From positions 333,980-397,979 of the forward strand of contig NW_008707688.1 in assembly GCF_000327385.1 (NCBI RefSeq): DNA of 64,000 nucleotides. The letters are read 5' to 3'. Below, one piece after another: positions 27,573-41,945 of this stretch (its first letter is position 1; every line of letters starts with the position of its first letter). The translations under genes and the position numbers were made by a program. The notes below the pieces were generated by a model. The model was not told where the DNA came from. It saw nothing but the letters and a program-made list of their open reading frames with translations, and ran no database searches. This DNA is from Lottia gigantea (Eukaryota; Mollusca; Gastropoda; Lottiidae).

Positions 27573-30455
27573 TTTATTATCCCTTAATCCAAATCTACAC
27601 TAAAATCTAATGTCTCTATGTGTCTACATTTTTAAAATGTTCACATTGTCTCTTATTGGGACATCCCAGCTTTAAGGTATTAATCCACAACTGTTACACA
27701 TTAATCCTGAAGTATCATAAAATTATCAGATTTCAAATCACTGTTAGCAATGACTCAAGTTTAGTATTGAAATGATACATAGTTTGCTAAAACATTATAT
27801 TCCATTGAACATTATTAAAGGTCTTCCAAAACAAATAATAGAATGCTCTGTCCACAAAGCACATCATAATTCAGGACACCTTTACCCTAAAAAGTAAATT
27901 TCTAATTTTTGAAATTTAAAAACATTCACCTGTTTTCTGATAATTCAAAGTCACATAATCCTTTCAGTTTTTATTAAATTCCAAGAAATAAACTTATATT
28001 CTGTCTGTAATTATCGAATATTATAATATATTAATGAATCACACATTGATATTGAAAGTTTGTCACTGAGAAAATTCGACTGATTACATATTTTGTATAC
28101 CTGTTAAAGTATAAATTGACACCAGATGTCAGAACCAGTTAGTTAGTTTTGGTTAGTTAAAATAAAATGTAGGTAACTGTGTCATTTAATCAATTTCGAA
28201 GTTTTTTTTTTGGTTAATTACTGCACTGTTTAATTTATCTTTTAAAAGCTGTATTTTGTATTCTTCTTTCACAAACCAGTTTTCAAAAATGTTTTGACTT
28301 GCCTTCAGTAACCTAATGTTATGAACAGACTTTTTCTGTATAATGTTTGCAAAATGTACTTTGGTGAAATATTTCATATAATTAAGAAGTTTTGAGCAGA
28401 TGAGGAAATAGAAGGTATGCTTTTTGACCAATCAACTTTTGATGTCTTTTGGTAAATTGTGATCCACATCCAAATAGAAAATATATACTTTGCAAATAAA
28501 AGCACTAAGTGATCTGTACAGTATTGAACTATTGTTATTTAAGTTTAAAACACAACACTGTGAAAGTAATGATTCATCTTAACACCTGGATCTGATCTGT
28601 AATAATACCAGCATGTTGTTATATTGTTACTATATTTTATATAACACTCCAACAGGTTTGACTTTTAACAACATTTTAACGGTCAACTTGTCAACATCAC
28701 ATATACTTTAACATTGTCAGTAATTTAAGCAGTTTGTTCAACAATTTCAACTTTTTTGACATAATTTCTACTGGATAAATATCTGAAAGAATCTTTCAAT
28801 GGTATATCCATCAGAGAAGCACAATTTTATTTTTTCCTACTCCTGTCTCAAATACCAAAATGTATTTGCAGGAATTTTCATTTTTATTTCACAATCAAGA
28901 CTTTCACAAATTCCAATAAGAAAAGAGATTCAGCCTTACTTATAATATAGGCTACTATTGGTATATGCATGTCCAGTTAAAAAAGGTTTGACAATATAAA
29001 ATTGTTGACACCTGGACAGCTATCAAAATGACCGTTTTAGCAACGAGAAGTAAAGTGCTAACTTTTCCTATACATCAAAGAATCTTTCACCTTAAATAGC
29101 CTGGCTTCATTATACCTTTGTATTTGTCACCGGGTCGAAACTTGAACTTTCACTTTTATTCAACTGACTCATGAAAACATTTGACATTTTCTTTTTTCAC
29201 TTCTGCTACAAAATTTTTGTTAATTCAAGACACACGTCAGCAAAGGTAAATAGTTCTCATATCTCCATCATACAATTCATATATATTTCTAAATATCAAA
29301 TGAATGATATAATTCTTAAATTTCAGTTCTGCATTAATGCACAGGTATGCTCATTACATACTTGAATGATATAGAAACAAAGTGAAAGTTGATTTTCTCA
29401 TGAGAATTTTTTTAATGAAGATTTAATTATGTTACTACACAGTTGATCTTTGATGCTCAAAAACCACTTGATTGACACTTCTATTCAGCCAGGTTAAAAC
29501 AGATTCAATATGCTAGATTCCCCTCGACTCTCATTCAGTGTAAGAATTCCCCGACAATTTTGAATCATGTAGTAAACCACAAATAAATTTGTTTTTATAA
29601 TAATAATAATAATTTTTATATTCGAAAGCAATTAATCTTCCAGTTGTGATCAATGACGTAAATCCATATTAATTTTGAAATGTGAGTCATTTAATATGAT
29701 ACACTCCCATATTGCTATCGACTTTTAAAAACACATTTTTTGTAAAAATCTCCCCAAAATTCCACAATATGATTTCAAAGCACAATGAAGATAACATATG
29801 AACAATTGTCATGGCACAAAATGAAGGAAATTTCATTAGAACGAAGCTTATTCATCTACCTGGACAATAACATATATTTTCAATCAATAGAATTTTGATC
29901 TACATTTACCTCGAACCTGTAACAGCTGTTAGCAGACGGCACCAATCATCTTGTAGTATTCAATTTCAAATATGTCAATATACATTTTTGATTGGTTTTA
30001 TTTGAAAAGAATGATTAGTGCTAGACAATAAGAATGGAATGGAATTATCATTAAAAGATTAATAGTAAAGATAATGTATATGCTATGAGAAATGGTTTGA
30101 AAAAATTATTGATTTTGCATGGAATATTTATATATATTTATAATTATACAAGTAATTTCAATTTTATATATGCCAATCTATAGTCTGTATAAAAACTTAC
30201 ATTGTGTATTTAGCTACTTGATGACAACAAGCTGCAATCCAGTATTCCTATCATAGGAAGTATAGCTTTTATTATTTGGGAAGCAGCAGAAGACTTAATT
30301 TAAACCTCTCAGTCAGCTGTGAGTTGCATTGTTGTCTGCTAGATAATTTGTTGCGAAAGGCTAGAATCATTCTCTAGGTAAGAAAAATTCAGATTCCAAA
30401 GGCACTGCTTTCAAGAGTCAGCATCTACCTATGAACAGTAGATCATGTCTCCTGG

Positions 30456-30560
30456 CCCTGTATTCTCAAAACGATCTTAGCGCTAGGATATTCTAGGGTC
30501 TTCATATCTAACACTGTTTTTAGGACGTCCTAGCCTTAAGATTGTTTCGAGAATACGGGT
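30456..30560. mobile_element. Short foldback element (105 bp) with 32-bp arms
   Basis: The left arm starts CCCTGTATTCTCAAAACGAT and the right arm ends GTTTCGAGAATACGGG; about 28 of 32 positions pair. The centre is TATTCTAGGGTCTTCATATC-like. Short, non-coding and hairpin-forming, it fits a MITE. Confidence 0.65.
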
Positions 30561-30896
30561 TCTAGATTCTAAATAGAAGACAAACTGTCACATTAAAACA
30601 AAGCCACAAAATATTTACCAAAGGTTTAAGTTTTGTGGACAAAATTAACAATTTGATTCGTTGATGCTCTCCTAATTTTAAAATTTGGATTGCAAAGCTG
30701 TATAACTATATATATCTTCTAATTCAATGCAGAAGATATTACATAGCTCATCAATTATCTCAATAGAGTTATGTCCCATTTTTCTACTTAATTTTATTTA
30801 GCAGAAGATATTAAACTATTCTCTCCAAATTGACAAGAAAGCGTTTAACCGAAGTTACTGAAACTTATTTTCACACACAATGCCAGTTGACCCAAC

Positions 30897-30960
30897 TGTA
30901 AATGGGTACGGATAATCCAATAGATCAATGCCAAGAGATTTGGCCAAGGACCAGTAAAAT
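30897..30960 (+). mobile_element. 3' fragment of the second SINE family
   Basis: TGTAAATGGGTACGGATAAT, then GATCAATGCCAAGAGATTTG and GGACCAGTAAA. Shares the 22-base TGTAAATGGGTACGGATAAT-CC block with the copy 664 bases to the right. Confidence 0.6.
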
Positions 30961-31560
30961 ATAGTTGTTTCTTTCTTTCCTTCTTAATAAGACTTTACAA
31001 TATTACATCAATCAAAATCAAATATATCTTATCTATTTAACAATTTAGTACGAGTAGTTTAAATTCTATTGTATTATCTTACTCTTCATCTACATTATAT
31101 ATTGTGAACAGTAACTTAATCAGATCTTAATAAACCTTTGTAAGGCCACACCAATTTATTTTTTTGTTTTATGAAAGAATCTTTTCTTCTTTGTCAAAAA
31201 ACACCCTCCCTCCATTCCTGATGATCAGAAACTTCAATTATCAATATATAATTTTTGATGAAATCAATACTAAGAAAGTAAGAAAATTCAGGTCAATCCT
31301 TGCTTTTGTAAGTTTTTATGACTTTGAATGAAATCATGAATTGTAATTAAAAATCTATTAATATCTCATTATCTAAGTTAATTAATTACCACTTAACTTT
31401 AATCAATTTCATTCAACCTGAACTCTGTAATTTATAATGATAAAATATGATTGAAGATGCCATGTGTAGATCATTTTATTGATATGAAATGAACCTTTGC
31501 TCTCCAAATGAATGTCTTCTTTCCTTATTATTCCATTCTTTCTAGGTAGGCTTATATATG

Positions 31561-31628
31561 TGTAAATGGGTACGGATAATCCAGGAAAGATCATTATTAA
31601 GAGGCTTGGCCATGGACTAATTGGTAGA
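31561..31628 (+). mobile_element. 3' fragment of the second SINE family
   Basis: TGTAAATGGGTACGGATAAT followed by CCAGGAAAGATCATTATTAA and GAGGCTTGGCCATGGACTA. The AGGAAAGAT section also matches the copy in the CDIPT intron. Confidence 0.6.
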
Positions 31629-32080
31629 CAAGGTCCTCGAAAACCTCGGTTGCTATCCTTATAAAGATGTTTGTTTCCTATTTTTCTTAAAGGAAGCAAT
31701 TATACCAGATGATTTCTTCTTTGTCAAGCCACTTTAATATAAATAATAAGTCATAGTAGTTACTTAGTATATATAAAGTATTGACATAGTCAACTTATAT
31801 TTTATGATAATAATGTTTTTTACCATAACTAATATATAGAGATAAGTCATGACTTTTTATTAGTCAGTCCTTGTTACAGTGAAGTTGACACTATGAACCT
31901 GTTTATCCACCTTTGTATAAATGAAAGGATATCTTATGACCTATAACTACTACATTACATAGGGCAAATAAAAATGGACAACACATATACATGAATAGGG
32001 AATATTGGACATTGGATTAATGTCTCTGTGATATTATGATATTTCATATCAGAACTGTAAGACTTATCAGATTGCTCCTG

Positions 32081-32440
32081 CTTCCATTATGAAATTTCCC
32101 TGCTATTTTGATTTAGATTTGCTCTGAAATCCATCATGATATTAATATTCATGTTTTCCAGACGCCCTGACTTCCATCATGAAATTTCCCTGCTATTTCA
32201 ATTAGATTTGAGCTGAAATCCATCATGATATTTATATTCATGTTTTTCAGACACCCTGACTTCCATCATGGAATTTCCCTGCTATTCCAATTAGATTTGC
32301 TCTAAAAATCCATCTTGATAACTTGTCTTCATGTCCTTGCAGACACCTTGACTTCCATCATTGGGTTCCTTCTATTCCAGTCAAACATCCTGACTTTCAT
32401 CATGGATCATCATGGATTGTCCAAAACGCCTCCTAGTCAT
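32081..32440. repeat. Diverged 90-bp tandem repeat
   Basis: CTTCCATCATGAAATTTCCC-type starts occur at 32,081, 32,171, 32,260 and 32,352 (periods 90, 89, 92). The last copy is degraded. The first two copies are about 90% alike by eye and the later ones more diverged. It lies about 670 bp to the left of first exon C. Confidence 0.8.
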
Positions 32441-33107
32441 ATAAGGTGTGAGAATATTGTGACCATGTTCTACATACGCCTCCTAGATTTTGGAGAATCA
32501 TAGAAAAAAATATCTAAAGCTTGAAGAAGAATGACCAGGAAAGTCTTCTTGTCCCCAAAAAACAGGTGCTTATATCAAATATATGATAAAATTGCTGTAG
32601 TTTAAATATATATAGAAATTTAAGTAGGTTAAAGGTATGATATTTGAGACAAGTCATTATTGAAGCATATGATTGATTGATGAAGCATACAAAATGTGTA
32701 ATAATAATAATCATTATTTATTCATTATAATATAAACCTTGTCATTAGATATTACCCCTCTCATGAATAATAACATATTAATGATCAAGAACCATCTTGT
32801 CCTTTCAAAGAGTGTCAAATTCAACTAACCTACAATTAATTCATAAAACTTATTCATGTATTCAACTTAGGCTAAAAAGTGTTTTCGTTCTGTGGTCAGA
32901 CAGAATTGGTAAAAGTCTGGTCTGAAATACTGTGGTTGTACTAAGTTAAGTATGTGTTTATCAGTCTTTAAAGGAATATTTTCTTGAAGACTGATACAAT
33001 CTTTGAAGATAAATTACTTCCCTTTAAACTATACAGAAACAGACATCTGTAATGGCATAAATCATAAAGCAACTGTTTCAGATACAAATAATTAGACATT
33101 AACATAC

Positions 33108-33248
33108 CTTAACTACAACATTGGTTCTTTTTTCTTCCTGAACGTAAACTGGACGGTGATGGACGGTAAATTCCTGACTAATGATAGGCCGAGATCGTGG
33201 CCTTTCAACTTGTTCTTCACGAACTGGACGGTCTAATAACATATCCAT
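33108..33248 (-). CDS. Alternative first exon C (47 aa)
   Basis: The ATG at 33,248 starts MDMLLDRPVREEQVERPR and the frame ends EEKRTNVVVK at AAG|GTATGTT, phase 0. An in-frame TGA lies 12 bases upstream. The only AG between that stop and the ATG would give an acceptor phase that does not fit the phase-0 donors of the other exons. It therefore reads as a first exon with its own leader. The peptide is rich in Arg, Pro, Val and Glu with repeated R-P pairs (DRPV, ERPR, SRPI, HRPV); no domain recognised. Base composition is less A+T-rich than the flanking intron, as expected for coding sequence. Confidence 0.6.
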
Positions 33249-36200
33249 ATTGGTAGTAACTCATAGAAGAATCACTTGGAGAAATAAACACTTAGCTTAG
33301 AGAAGTCTCACTAAGAGAAATAACACTCAAAGAAGTCACACTCAAAGAAGTAACACTAAGAAGTCACATTTAGAAGTCACACTCAGAAACATAACACTCC
33401 GAGAAGTAACACGTACGAAGTTCAAATACATTAGAAATAATATCAAATCTGGCAAATGAACAAGATCCTTTATCAAAGTAATTAAATTTAGGTTTTATCA
33501 AAATATCAGAGATATGATATCAGAATGAAATACCAGGGGGAAATCAACCATAATATTACTTATTATTACATTATTTAGTATTATAGTTCTAGTAACTAAA
33601 ATTACAAATTTCGTACTAAAATTACAAATATTTCACAATTAATCCTTGTTTACAAAGCAGATGAATAATTTATATATTATTTCTTTACACTTATTAAAAC
33701 TGTGTTGCACTGTTTCTTTATGTCAGCTGATTTAGATTTTAGATTCTACTATGTGCCTGAATTATAAACTATACCACAAATTTTTTTAGATAATTTCCAA
33801 ATTTAGGACTGCTCTCTTAGATACAGAATTCTCTACATTACATATCACACTCCAAAAATAAATGCACCAAACGTCACGAATAAGATCACACAAGAGGCAA
33901 TAAAACTATCTAAGCTTATTTTGCCCTTCAACAAAACTTTTCAATAACGGTCACATAAAAAGTAGAATAACCATTGTTAAAATTGTGTCACACATTCTTG
34001 ACATTCAATGTAATGTTGAATATTAACTACCTGGTCACAAATATTTCACTTTCAGCAAACGTCCCCTTATTATTTCCTCCACATTGAAGAGTATCTCATA
34101 AATCCTCTTATAAAACTAAGAGTTTATCTTGATACACAACCCCAGTGAACGAACATAAAACTTTTTTATGAATGTCAATAATATAACCTATAATCAGGCG
34201 ACACTACGAACTCATCCAATGACACAATTAATACTGTATGAGTGATTTAACCCTCTCTATTTAATCCTGTCTAAATCACTCATCATCAAAAACAAACTTT
34301 CACTCAAAACTGTTTGACTTTGTGACATCAAACTTCCCAGTATATCCCAATAAGTAAGGGAGGTTATTCATGATGAAAATATTCAAAACATGATGTATAT
34401 TCTCATAAAAAAAAAACTCTTCATCACAAAGGAGACCACTTTACACCAAACACATGACGAAAGTTACTTGGAAATTTGAGTTCAAACAAAGTCTAATCTT
34501 TCAAATCTTCTTCTCTAATCAGGTATTTACTGTCCAATGACCAGAGATTTGTAGCGATCACCACTTAAAAATTTGATATCTTCAAATACACAGATAACAA
34601 TGGTCACAAAGTAGGGTATTCCTAACAACGCAAACTTATATAGGGTCCTTAATCCACTGGAATGAATGACAAACTTTACTTTAAAGCCCTGGGCTTTAAA
34701 TCATTTCAAATCAAATCTGGTCAATATTCAGTAAGATTTTGGAAAAAATGTCTACAGTAAATCCAGCATTTATATCCGTTCTTGAGAGATCCTCCATTCA
34801 CCACCTCTTTGATATCATTTTGAAAGTCAGCAATGTGTACATATCATGTATCAAGTAACCCCAAATACCAACAGACAAATGATTACTCCACTTAAAGTTA
34901 TGTTGCCCCTAGGCTGGAATGGAGTAAATCAAGTTGATAGTTTGGTGTTAATTGGTCACTGGTATATGGTATAAGGTGAAGTAATAATTAATTGAACTTG
35001 TCCATATCATAAATCAAACAGTAGGTAAGAGTAAACAATTGCGTGTAACAATGTCCCCAAGTAACAACCCTAACTCAGTTAGTTTATCACCTACTAACTA
35101 CAGGCTGTCTCATTTAATTGTATTCACTTCATTGAAGATCATACCTTACTGAGTCGTTTGACTATTTACATTAAGGACTTTATTGTTCGTGTTCACTGTT
35201 CGGTTAGGCTGATAATCTGAACTAGACGTGGTCTTTTTAATCCAAATGACAAATTCATGGTGCACACCAGATTGTGATAATGTCAATTTAAATTATCTTT
35301 GGACATGACACAAGGATACATTTTCTGGTCAAATACATACATGTCAAACAAAATTAGAGACTAACATAAAATGAAAGGACTCCCTGGGGCTCCATTTCCT
35401 AACAAAACAAAAAACATTACTTAAAGATTTGTTTGCGTCATTTCTAAAATTCAAACTTTTGGACTTAAATATTTGACCACTAGAAATAGGCAAAATAATT
35501 ACAGTAAAGAAACTAATTTTGGTGCATAAAAGTCGTCAATTTGATAGTCACAAAAAACACTTAGCAGTTAGACGCACAACAGAATTTGCTTGCTTCAGTG
35601 ATCATCCGAACAATAGTCCAAACTCTTTTATTGAGACAGGTGATGCACAGGTCAAACTTTTTTGTACCCACACTACTTCCATATATAAATCAGTTAAACG
35701 TGTCCCTTAACAAATCTGAACCTTGCTGTCTTACTCTGCTGGATGGTCAGTTTAAGAGTGTATTCATGTCCATCTTGTTTTAGTAATGTACAATATTTAG
35801 TATGATGAAGTTTACATGAATATTTATATCAGAACACTCCTTAGTTTAACATTTACAGATTTCAATTAATAAGCTTTTAGAGTTTCTTCTTTTTTGTGGA
35901 TTGTCTGCTACAGTTGAGTAAAAATCTTTCCCATTTGAAGCAGAAAACTAAAAAAAAGGATTCCTATTGTGCTCGCCTTATCTCAGATTGGTTTTGGAGA
36001 GTAGAGTTTACTTGTATACAAAATACGTTCGTCTGCAACTGGTATACAAATTCTCTGTTAATCAACTTCTGCTAAAAAAAAATATCTCATCAAAAAGTTT
36101 GCTGAAAAGGTATTTTCCAGATTTTGGCCACAGATCTTTAAGCTACAGGAATGTAGTGAAATGAGACAAATGTGATGGACAGCTAATAGAGGCAACAACA

Positions 36201-38445
36201 ATAGCAAATAAAGTTAGTCCTTCAAACACACGATACCTGTCAGAAAATTCTTCATTAAATGTTGAACTTGTTTTATAGTTGAGGACCAATGTGTCACTTT
36301 ACAGTCAACTAAATCAACTTGTTTCAATGTTATATCTTTGGATTAGGATAATCTCTCTCATTACCACTATCTTATCTGTTATTTCTGAATCATGTACAGA
36401 TCAATTACAGGTTAATTTAATTACCTTTGACCTTTACTGAACTGCAAAATTTGATCATTAATTTTAAGATGTCATTAAGTAAGGTCAACAAGTCCACTTC
36501 ACAAAATTCAATCTTTTCTTTCCTCAATGGCTGCTGTTATGGCAAAATATCTCTCATTGCACTCTGCTTGATGTTGCCAGTCAACATTAACTTTAAAAGG
36601 TGCAGAAAAATAGGATGTAAAACACCATTTCTTATTCAGTGTTTCAGTGTTTGTATTTTGTATACTTAAATATCACCCTGGGCTTACTCACACATTCATA
36701 TATGTTTTTCATTGTTAAATATAAAACTTCAATCAAATGGTATATTAAATTTGATCATTTTTGTATAATCAAATTTCAGTCATTATAGGTAGATTAATAC
36801 CTGATCTTAGTTAATGGTATTTCAAACATTTTGAACATGATCTACATGCGTCACACCTCCTTTTTATGAGATCACCATATTGACTGTTTATATCTCTGTT
36901 TAAACATGTATAAAATTTTTAAAAACTTCAAACATACTATTTGCTTAGACTACAGTAAAATGCACTTTAAATGTCACTGACAAGGAGACATCAAAATTTG
37001 TACTATTTAACATACATAAATTTCAAATGTGTCTCAACCCAAACTTAAGATTTATCTTTGCAACTTTTGCATTTGAGTTTTAGTTGACAAATTATACATC
37101 TCCGCAAAATCAAATTTGATTAATCAGCACAATTGGCCCCATTGAAAAACTCTTTAGGTTACAATCTCCTAATCAATTACTGAATCAGCCCTTCGTGAGC
37201 ACCAATTTTGCTGACAAATTCTCTTTTTTATGTTTCTAGGAGTTGTTAAGAGGAGTTTTAGGGTTTTTTAGTATTGGGGGCCATTTATTGCTTATTTGTT
37301 TGAATCATAATTTTCATTCAGATGTCTGTGAATCCTGCAATTATAGGACTGCCTAACCTGCATGATGTCACTATCACAAAAACTACTAATAATATCATGG
37401 GACTTTTGCTAGAGCTACATTTGCAAAAGTCATCAGTATCTGATATCATATCTTATACCTTTAACAAATCTCTTTATAATCCTTTTAAATTCATAATAAT
37501 TTACAATTATGCAATTATACTACCTTCACCATTTTCAACAAAAAACTCATACTAATTACCTTTAACAAATGCAGTAATTTCAGTAGAAAAGAAGGTCACC
37601 ATGAAATGTCAATATTTACTTTAACCATGTTAAGTTTTTGTGAACTTGACCTCTTTTTTGTATTTCACTATTGTTTGTTTTGACCTTCATTATATAATTC
37701 TAAGTATGTCATTGTATTGTATGAAGTGCACAGTTGGAACACCTCATGGTTGTTACTCAATTAAAGTGAATGTAGAAAGAGCAATCCAAGTTGAGGTAAC
37801 TCTAAATGTAAGTAAATGAGAATGCACTAATTTGAACTATATCCTTATTCACAGATCTAATGAAACTTTGTGGTGAAAGATCTTCAACCTCTTTAGGATC
37901 TATTTTCAAATCGTATTCTTTGAAACTTCAACTGAGTTCATGAATTCATTAGAAACTCTAAGAAAAAATTTCAAATTTGCATGTGAACAATGGTTCATCT
38001 AAGCAATTACCTTCAAAATTTTCGACAAGTGTCATCTTAACTCATCAATTTGGTAGTTCAATTTTCATAAGTTGTAATGAGTTTCCAAGTGAAAAAATGT
38101 CTAAGAATGCTCAATGATGATTTTGAATATGCCTCTCATAAATAATAACTTCTTTTGGCTTTTTTTTACCCAGATATTGAGGAAGAATAAAAAACTTTGT
38201 TGTGATCACACTTAATGCTTCTATGCTGGAAGGATACCAAGTCTTCCTTCACATAGAGACAATTTTTCATTTTCTCAAAAACTTCAGCAAGTATGAATCA
38301 TCCATTGTTGCATTAATGGCATTTTTCTTTTACCTACTTCTCATTTTTAAAAGAAAAAAAGACCACCCCTGATTAGACATGTGCAATTGATACACAATTC
38401 ACAACTGTTTTCCACATTAGGACGTGTAGGTGAGGAGTGAATTGT

Positions 38446-38517
38446 GACATGGCAGACCGACAAGGGATTATCTGTAAGTGTACAGAGATAATCTATCCCT
38501 GTCATGGCTAGACGTTA
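38446..38517. repeat. Hairpin of about 70 bases
   Basis: GACATGGCAGACCGACAAGG, then GATTATCTGT, faces ACAGAGATAATC, then TATCCCTGTCATGGCTAGAC, across the 6-base loop AAGTGT. Pairing is good but interrupted by bulges. It could be a foldback element relic or a precursor-like RNA hairpin. Confidence 0.5.
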
Positions 38518-39574
38518 CTTTTCAACCATCCATTATTCATTTCAGGCTTTCTACACCAAAAGTCAACAAGGTTGAAGAAAGGTGAGAGGTGAAATTCAAA
38601 TCTGGTCAACTCTCCCAACCATGTTTGTTATTCAATTTTGAAAAGATTAAATTGACGAAGACAATTGTTAAAACATTCTTAACAAATCTCACAATTAAAT
38701 CTTTAATACACTTTTAATGACTAATTATCATTTAGATTTGCGCTATGTTTTAAATTGTACAATGTTTTACTGCTGCACATCTCACTGCTTGAGATACTAA
38801 CACATGCCAAGTTCTTTAACCTGAATCACCAGAAAAACATAACAATTCTGATGAAGCTCTCTTTACCATCATTTGCAGATATACAGATAAAGCAGGAAAA
38901 AGTATAAAAAAAAAAAAGTGGCCAAAGTGATGCGGTTGGATCAATCATTTTTAAAATAAAAACTCTTTCAGATGGGACTACTGGACCAAACCACTGTCCA
39001 CAATATAGATAAAGGGCAAGTTCTTTAGACCAAACATTTATATGTAGATTTAATAAGAATGAACTATAACTCACTGAATGTTCAAATGCTTTTCTTTGAT
39101 AATGAAGAAGGGGGAGTCCATCTTCAGAAGAAAATTATAAAGGAGCACGATATCTGACCTATTGAGGTTACCAATCCCTTACATAATCACTGAACCTTAC
39201 CCTGCTTATACATCTTGACACTTACTTTTTACTGGGCCTCAACAATGCAATACATAGAGTATCACTTAAGTTCATTTAGAATTGTAGTGTCAATATTCAA
39301 TCAATAGACAACTACTTTACTATACATACCAAATCAACAGTCAATTCAGAGATTTCACTTCATGTTGAATGGTTATCAATTTTAATAGAGAGGCCAAGAT
39401 ATTTAATGATAAGTAAGAATGTATGACTTATATAGTTATGTATCCATGCACAATACACAAGGATATGATCCTTTTGAAAATTTTTGACAACTGATTTAAA
39501 AGTAGATCTAGATCTTTTGCTTCATTTTCTTTCTGTCGTTACTACTCTAGCCATTTGAAGATTATATAGATTCT

Positions 39575-39835
39575 GTAAATAATAATAGAAAATCTGTAGA
39601 CACCAATATTAGAATCTATAGATTATAACATATGAGTCCATAGGTTGTAGATTATAACATAAGAATTTGAAGATTGTAGATTATAACATAAGAGTCTGTA
39701 GATTGTAGATTATAATATGAGAATCTGCAAATTGTAGATTATAACCTAAGAATCTATAGGTTGTAGATTATAACTGTGTTTCCACTGACATAAAATATGT
39801 AGATTGTAGATTATAACATGAGAATCTGAAACTAT
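39575..39835. repeat. AGATTGTAGATTATAACAT minisatellite
   Basis: Seven or so copies of a roughly 35-40 base unit containing GTAGATTATAACATAAGAAT, with variable spacing, in the intron between first exons B and C. Confidence 0.7.
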
Positions 39836-40621
39836 TATAAACCAAGAAATAATTACTAGTAATTCATTCTTAATAAATAAACAACATGAAAGTGTACAAG
39901 TATTTTTCATCAAGGTAAATCAATTACATAAGTTAATAAGAATTCATAATACTCTATACTGTTTAAAATTCTATCAAACTATCAGATTACATAGTTCCTG
40001 GCAATTCAAACTTCAACCTTAGACCAGGTGCACAACAGATAAAAACAATTTTAAATTGCAATCAGCTTTTCATATCTTATCTCTAGACTTTCAATTTTAA
40101 AGGTAATCTAAGAAAGTATGCACAATTTCAAAGACATTAATAAATCATCCTTGAAACTCCTTATATTACAGCTATTTTTTTACAGCTCCTTAAAGGAGTT
40201 CTTCCTCTTAGAATAAATCTAAAAATTAAACTTTGATCAAGCTTAGCTAATAAGAGTATTTATGCATACCTAGTGTTATATCCATACAACAGAATCCCTG
40301 TTTAAATCAATAAAACTAAGTACTTAATCTAAAACCCTTAAAGTATTTTAAGGCTCAACTGAACTGATTTTTAGCTGCTCATGAAGTTTTTCAGATATAA
40401 TCCTATTGTAGAGTGATAAATTGCAGGATGCATGCTAATCTAACTAATTATCACTATTATATCCCATGGCAAAAACAATAACTACCAGGCAGTTGCAATC
40501 GGTCAGAAAAAAATCATATCAGTTTATTTGACCAATAGAAAACATACGTGGAATCAAGGGGATTCCACATAATTTCAAACATATAAGCTTGCATGCACAT
40601 TTTCATGCTAAATACCTCATC

Positions 40622-40696
40622 TCCAATTTCAAATGGACCTTCAATGCCTTGACCATGTTCAGCTAACTCTATCCAATAGAAACCATGAGTTGACAT
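40622..40696 (-). CDS. Possible further alternative first exon (25+ aa), weak
   Basis: A minus-strand frame with its first ATG at about 40,696 reads MSTHGFYWIELAEHGQG and then IEGPFEIGDE up to GAG|GTATTT near 40,612-40,622, again phase 0. An in-frame TAA lies about 20 bases upstream. The donor (GTATTT) is weaker than in the other six exons. It fits the pattern of the coiled-coil gene, but chance is a real alternative for so short a frame. End coordinates are approximate to a few bases. Confidence 0.25.
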
Positions 40697-41397
40697 CCTC
40701 AAAACATCATGGCTTTAAATCAGATAACAAATTCTGTAAAATCAGTGAAAATTTTATTGTATCAAAATGAACTTTGATTTGGTGTTATTAGAAGAAATGA
40801 GACAATGCACCTTAAAAAAGAATAATTCTATGAATCCATGAACAAACTCTAATATAGCTATTAATAAATATATAGTCTTTTAATTTCTTAAAAAAAAACT
40901 TCGAATTTGGCGAAAGAAATATATTGAATATTATAAAATTACACACCTGTAAACATAAAATATCCTGAACATTTGAAAAACAACACAATATGTCTTTACA
41001 AGAACAGAGAAAAAGAGGTAGAACTTATTGCATTGTTGCCAAGTTCTTCATATATCCATTCACAAAGAATTATCACATCAAAGTGTAGGCATAAGAGTAT
41101 TAAACTATCAATGTAAGAACTGTAAAGGTAAAACCATCATAAACTACACCATGCTGACTGACTGAACTTCCATATTCCTGAGGCGTCTGCCAATTTAAGA
41201 CAGAAGTAAAAAGACTAGTTATTACCATCTGGCTGATATAGAACCCTGCCTGACTAGTCTGTAACAGATGTTATTGTATGTTTTTAATACTGAACAGTCT
41301 ATCTACTACAGGCATCAATCATACTGGCACCAAGAACTAATTTGATCTTTCTGTTAGAGTACACATTACATAATGTCTGCAAATGCATTACCTTTTT

Positions 41398-41480
41398 AAC
41401 TGAATGAATGAATCATATCTACAGATGCAATACCAATAGATAAATAGATAGATGAATAAATGAATGAATGAATGCAATAC
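41398..41480. repeat. Short AATG tetranucleotide runs
   Basis: Two interrupted (GAAT)n/(AATG)n tracts, each three to five units, separated by an imperfect duplication of GCAATACC. Ordinary simple repeat. Confidence 0.6.
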
Positions 41481-41606
41481 CTTTTTGAATGAATTTATGA
41501 AATGTTCTTTTCTATGGGTTGATTTTTTATCTGAACATTCTCTTCACAGAAAACAAAATATGCATTGGCATTAATATTGTCTGAAATTGTCAGATTCAGA
41601 TTTTAG

Positions 41607-41945
41607 AACTAAGTCAGAGTTCTATAGGTAACTTAGTGGGAGTTCAATAGGTAACTAAGTCAGAGTTCTATAGGTAACTTAGTGAGAGTTCTATAGGTAA
41701 CTTAGTGAGAGTTCTATAGGTAACTTAGTGGGAATTCAATAGGTAACTAAGTCAGAGTTCTATAGGTAACTTAGTGAGAGTTCTATAGGTAACTTAGTGA
41801 GAGTTCTATAGGTAACTTAGTGGGCGTTCTATAGGTAACTAAGTCAGAGGTCTATAGGTATCAGAGTTCTATAAGACACTACATCAGAGTTTTATAAGTA
41901 ACGTCAGAGTTCTATTAGAAACTAAGTCAGAGTTCTATAGGTACT
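41607..41945. repeat. 23-bp minisatellite, GAGTTCTATAGGTAACTTAG
   Basis: About 14 copies of a 23-base unit, GAGTTCTATAGGTAACTTAG plus TGA, alternating with a variant ending CTAAGTCA. A higher-order pattern is visible: the same series of variants (TGGGA, TCAGA, TGAGA, TGAGA) recurs after about 115 bases. Confidence 0.85.

Noticed and set aside
29885-29945. Minus-strand exon-like piece reading DDWCRLLTAVTGSR with acceptor- and donor-like ends
   Set aside because: Only 14 codons, the phase does not fit the coiled-coil gene, and the donor is followed by an unremarkable intron; probably chance.
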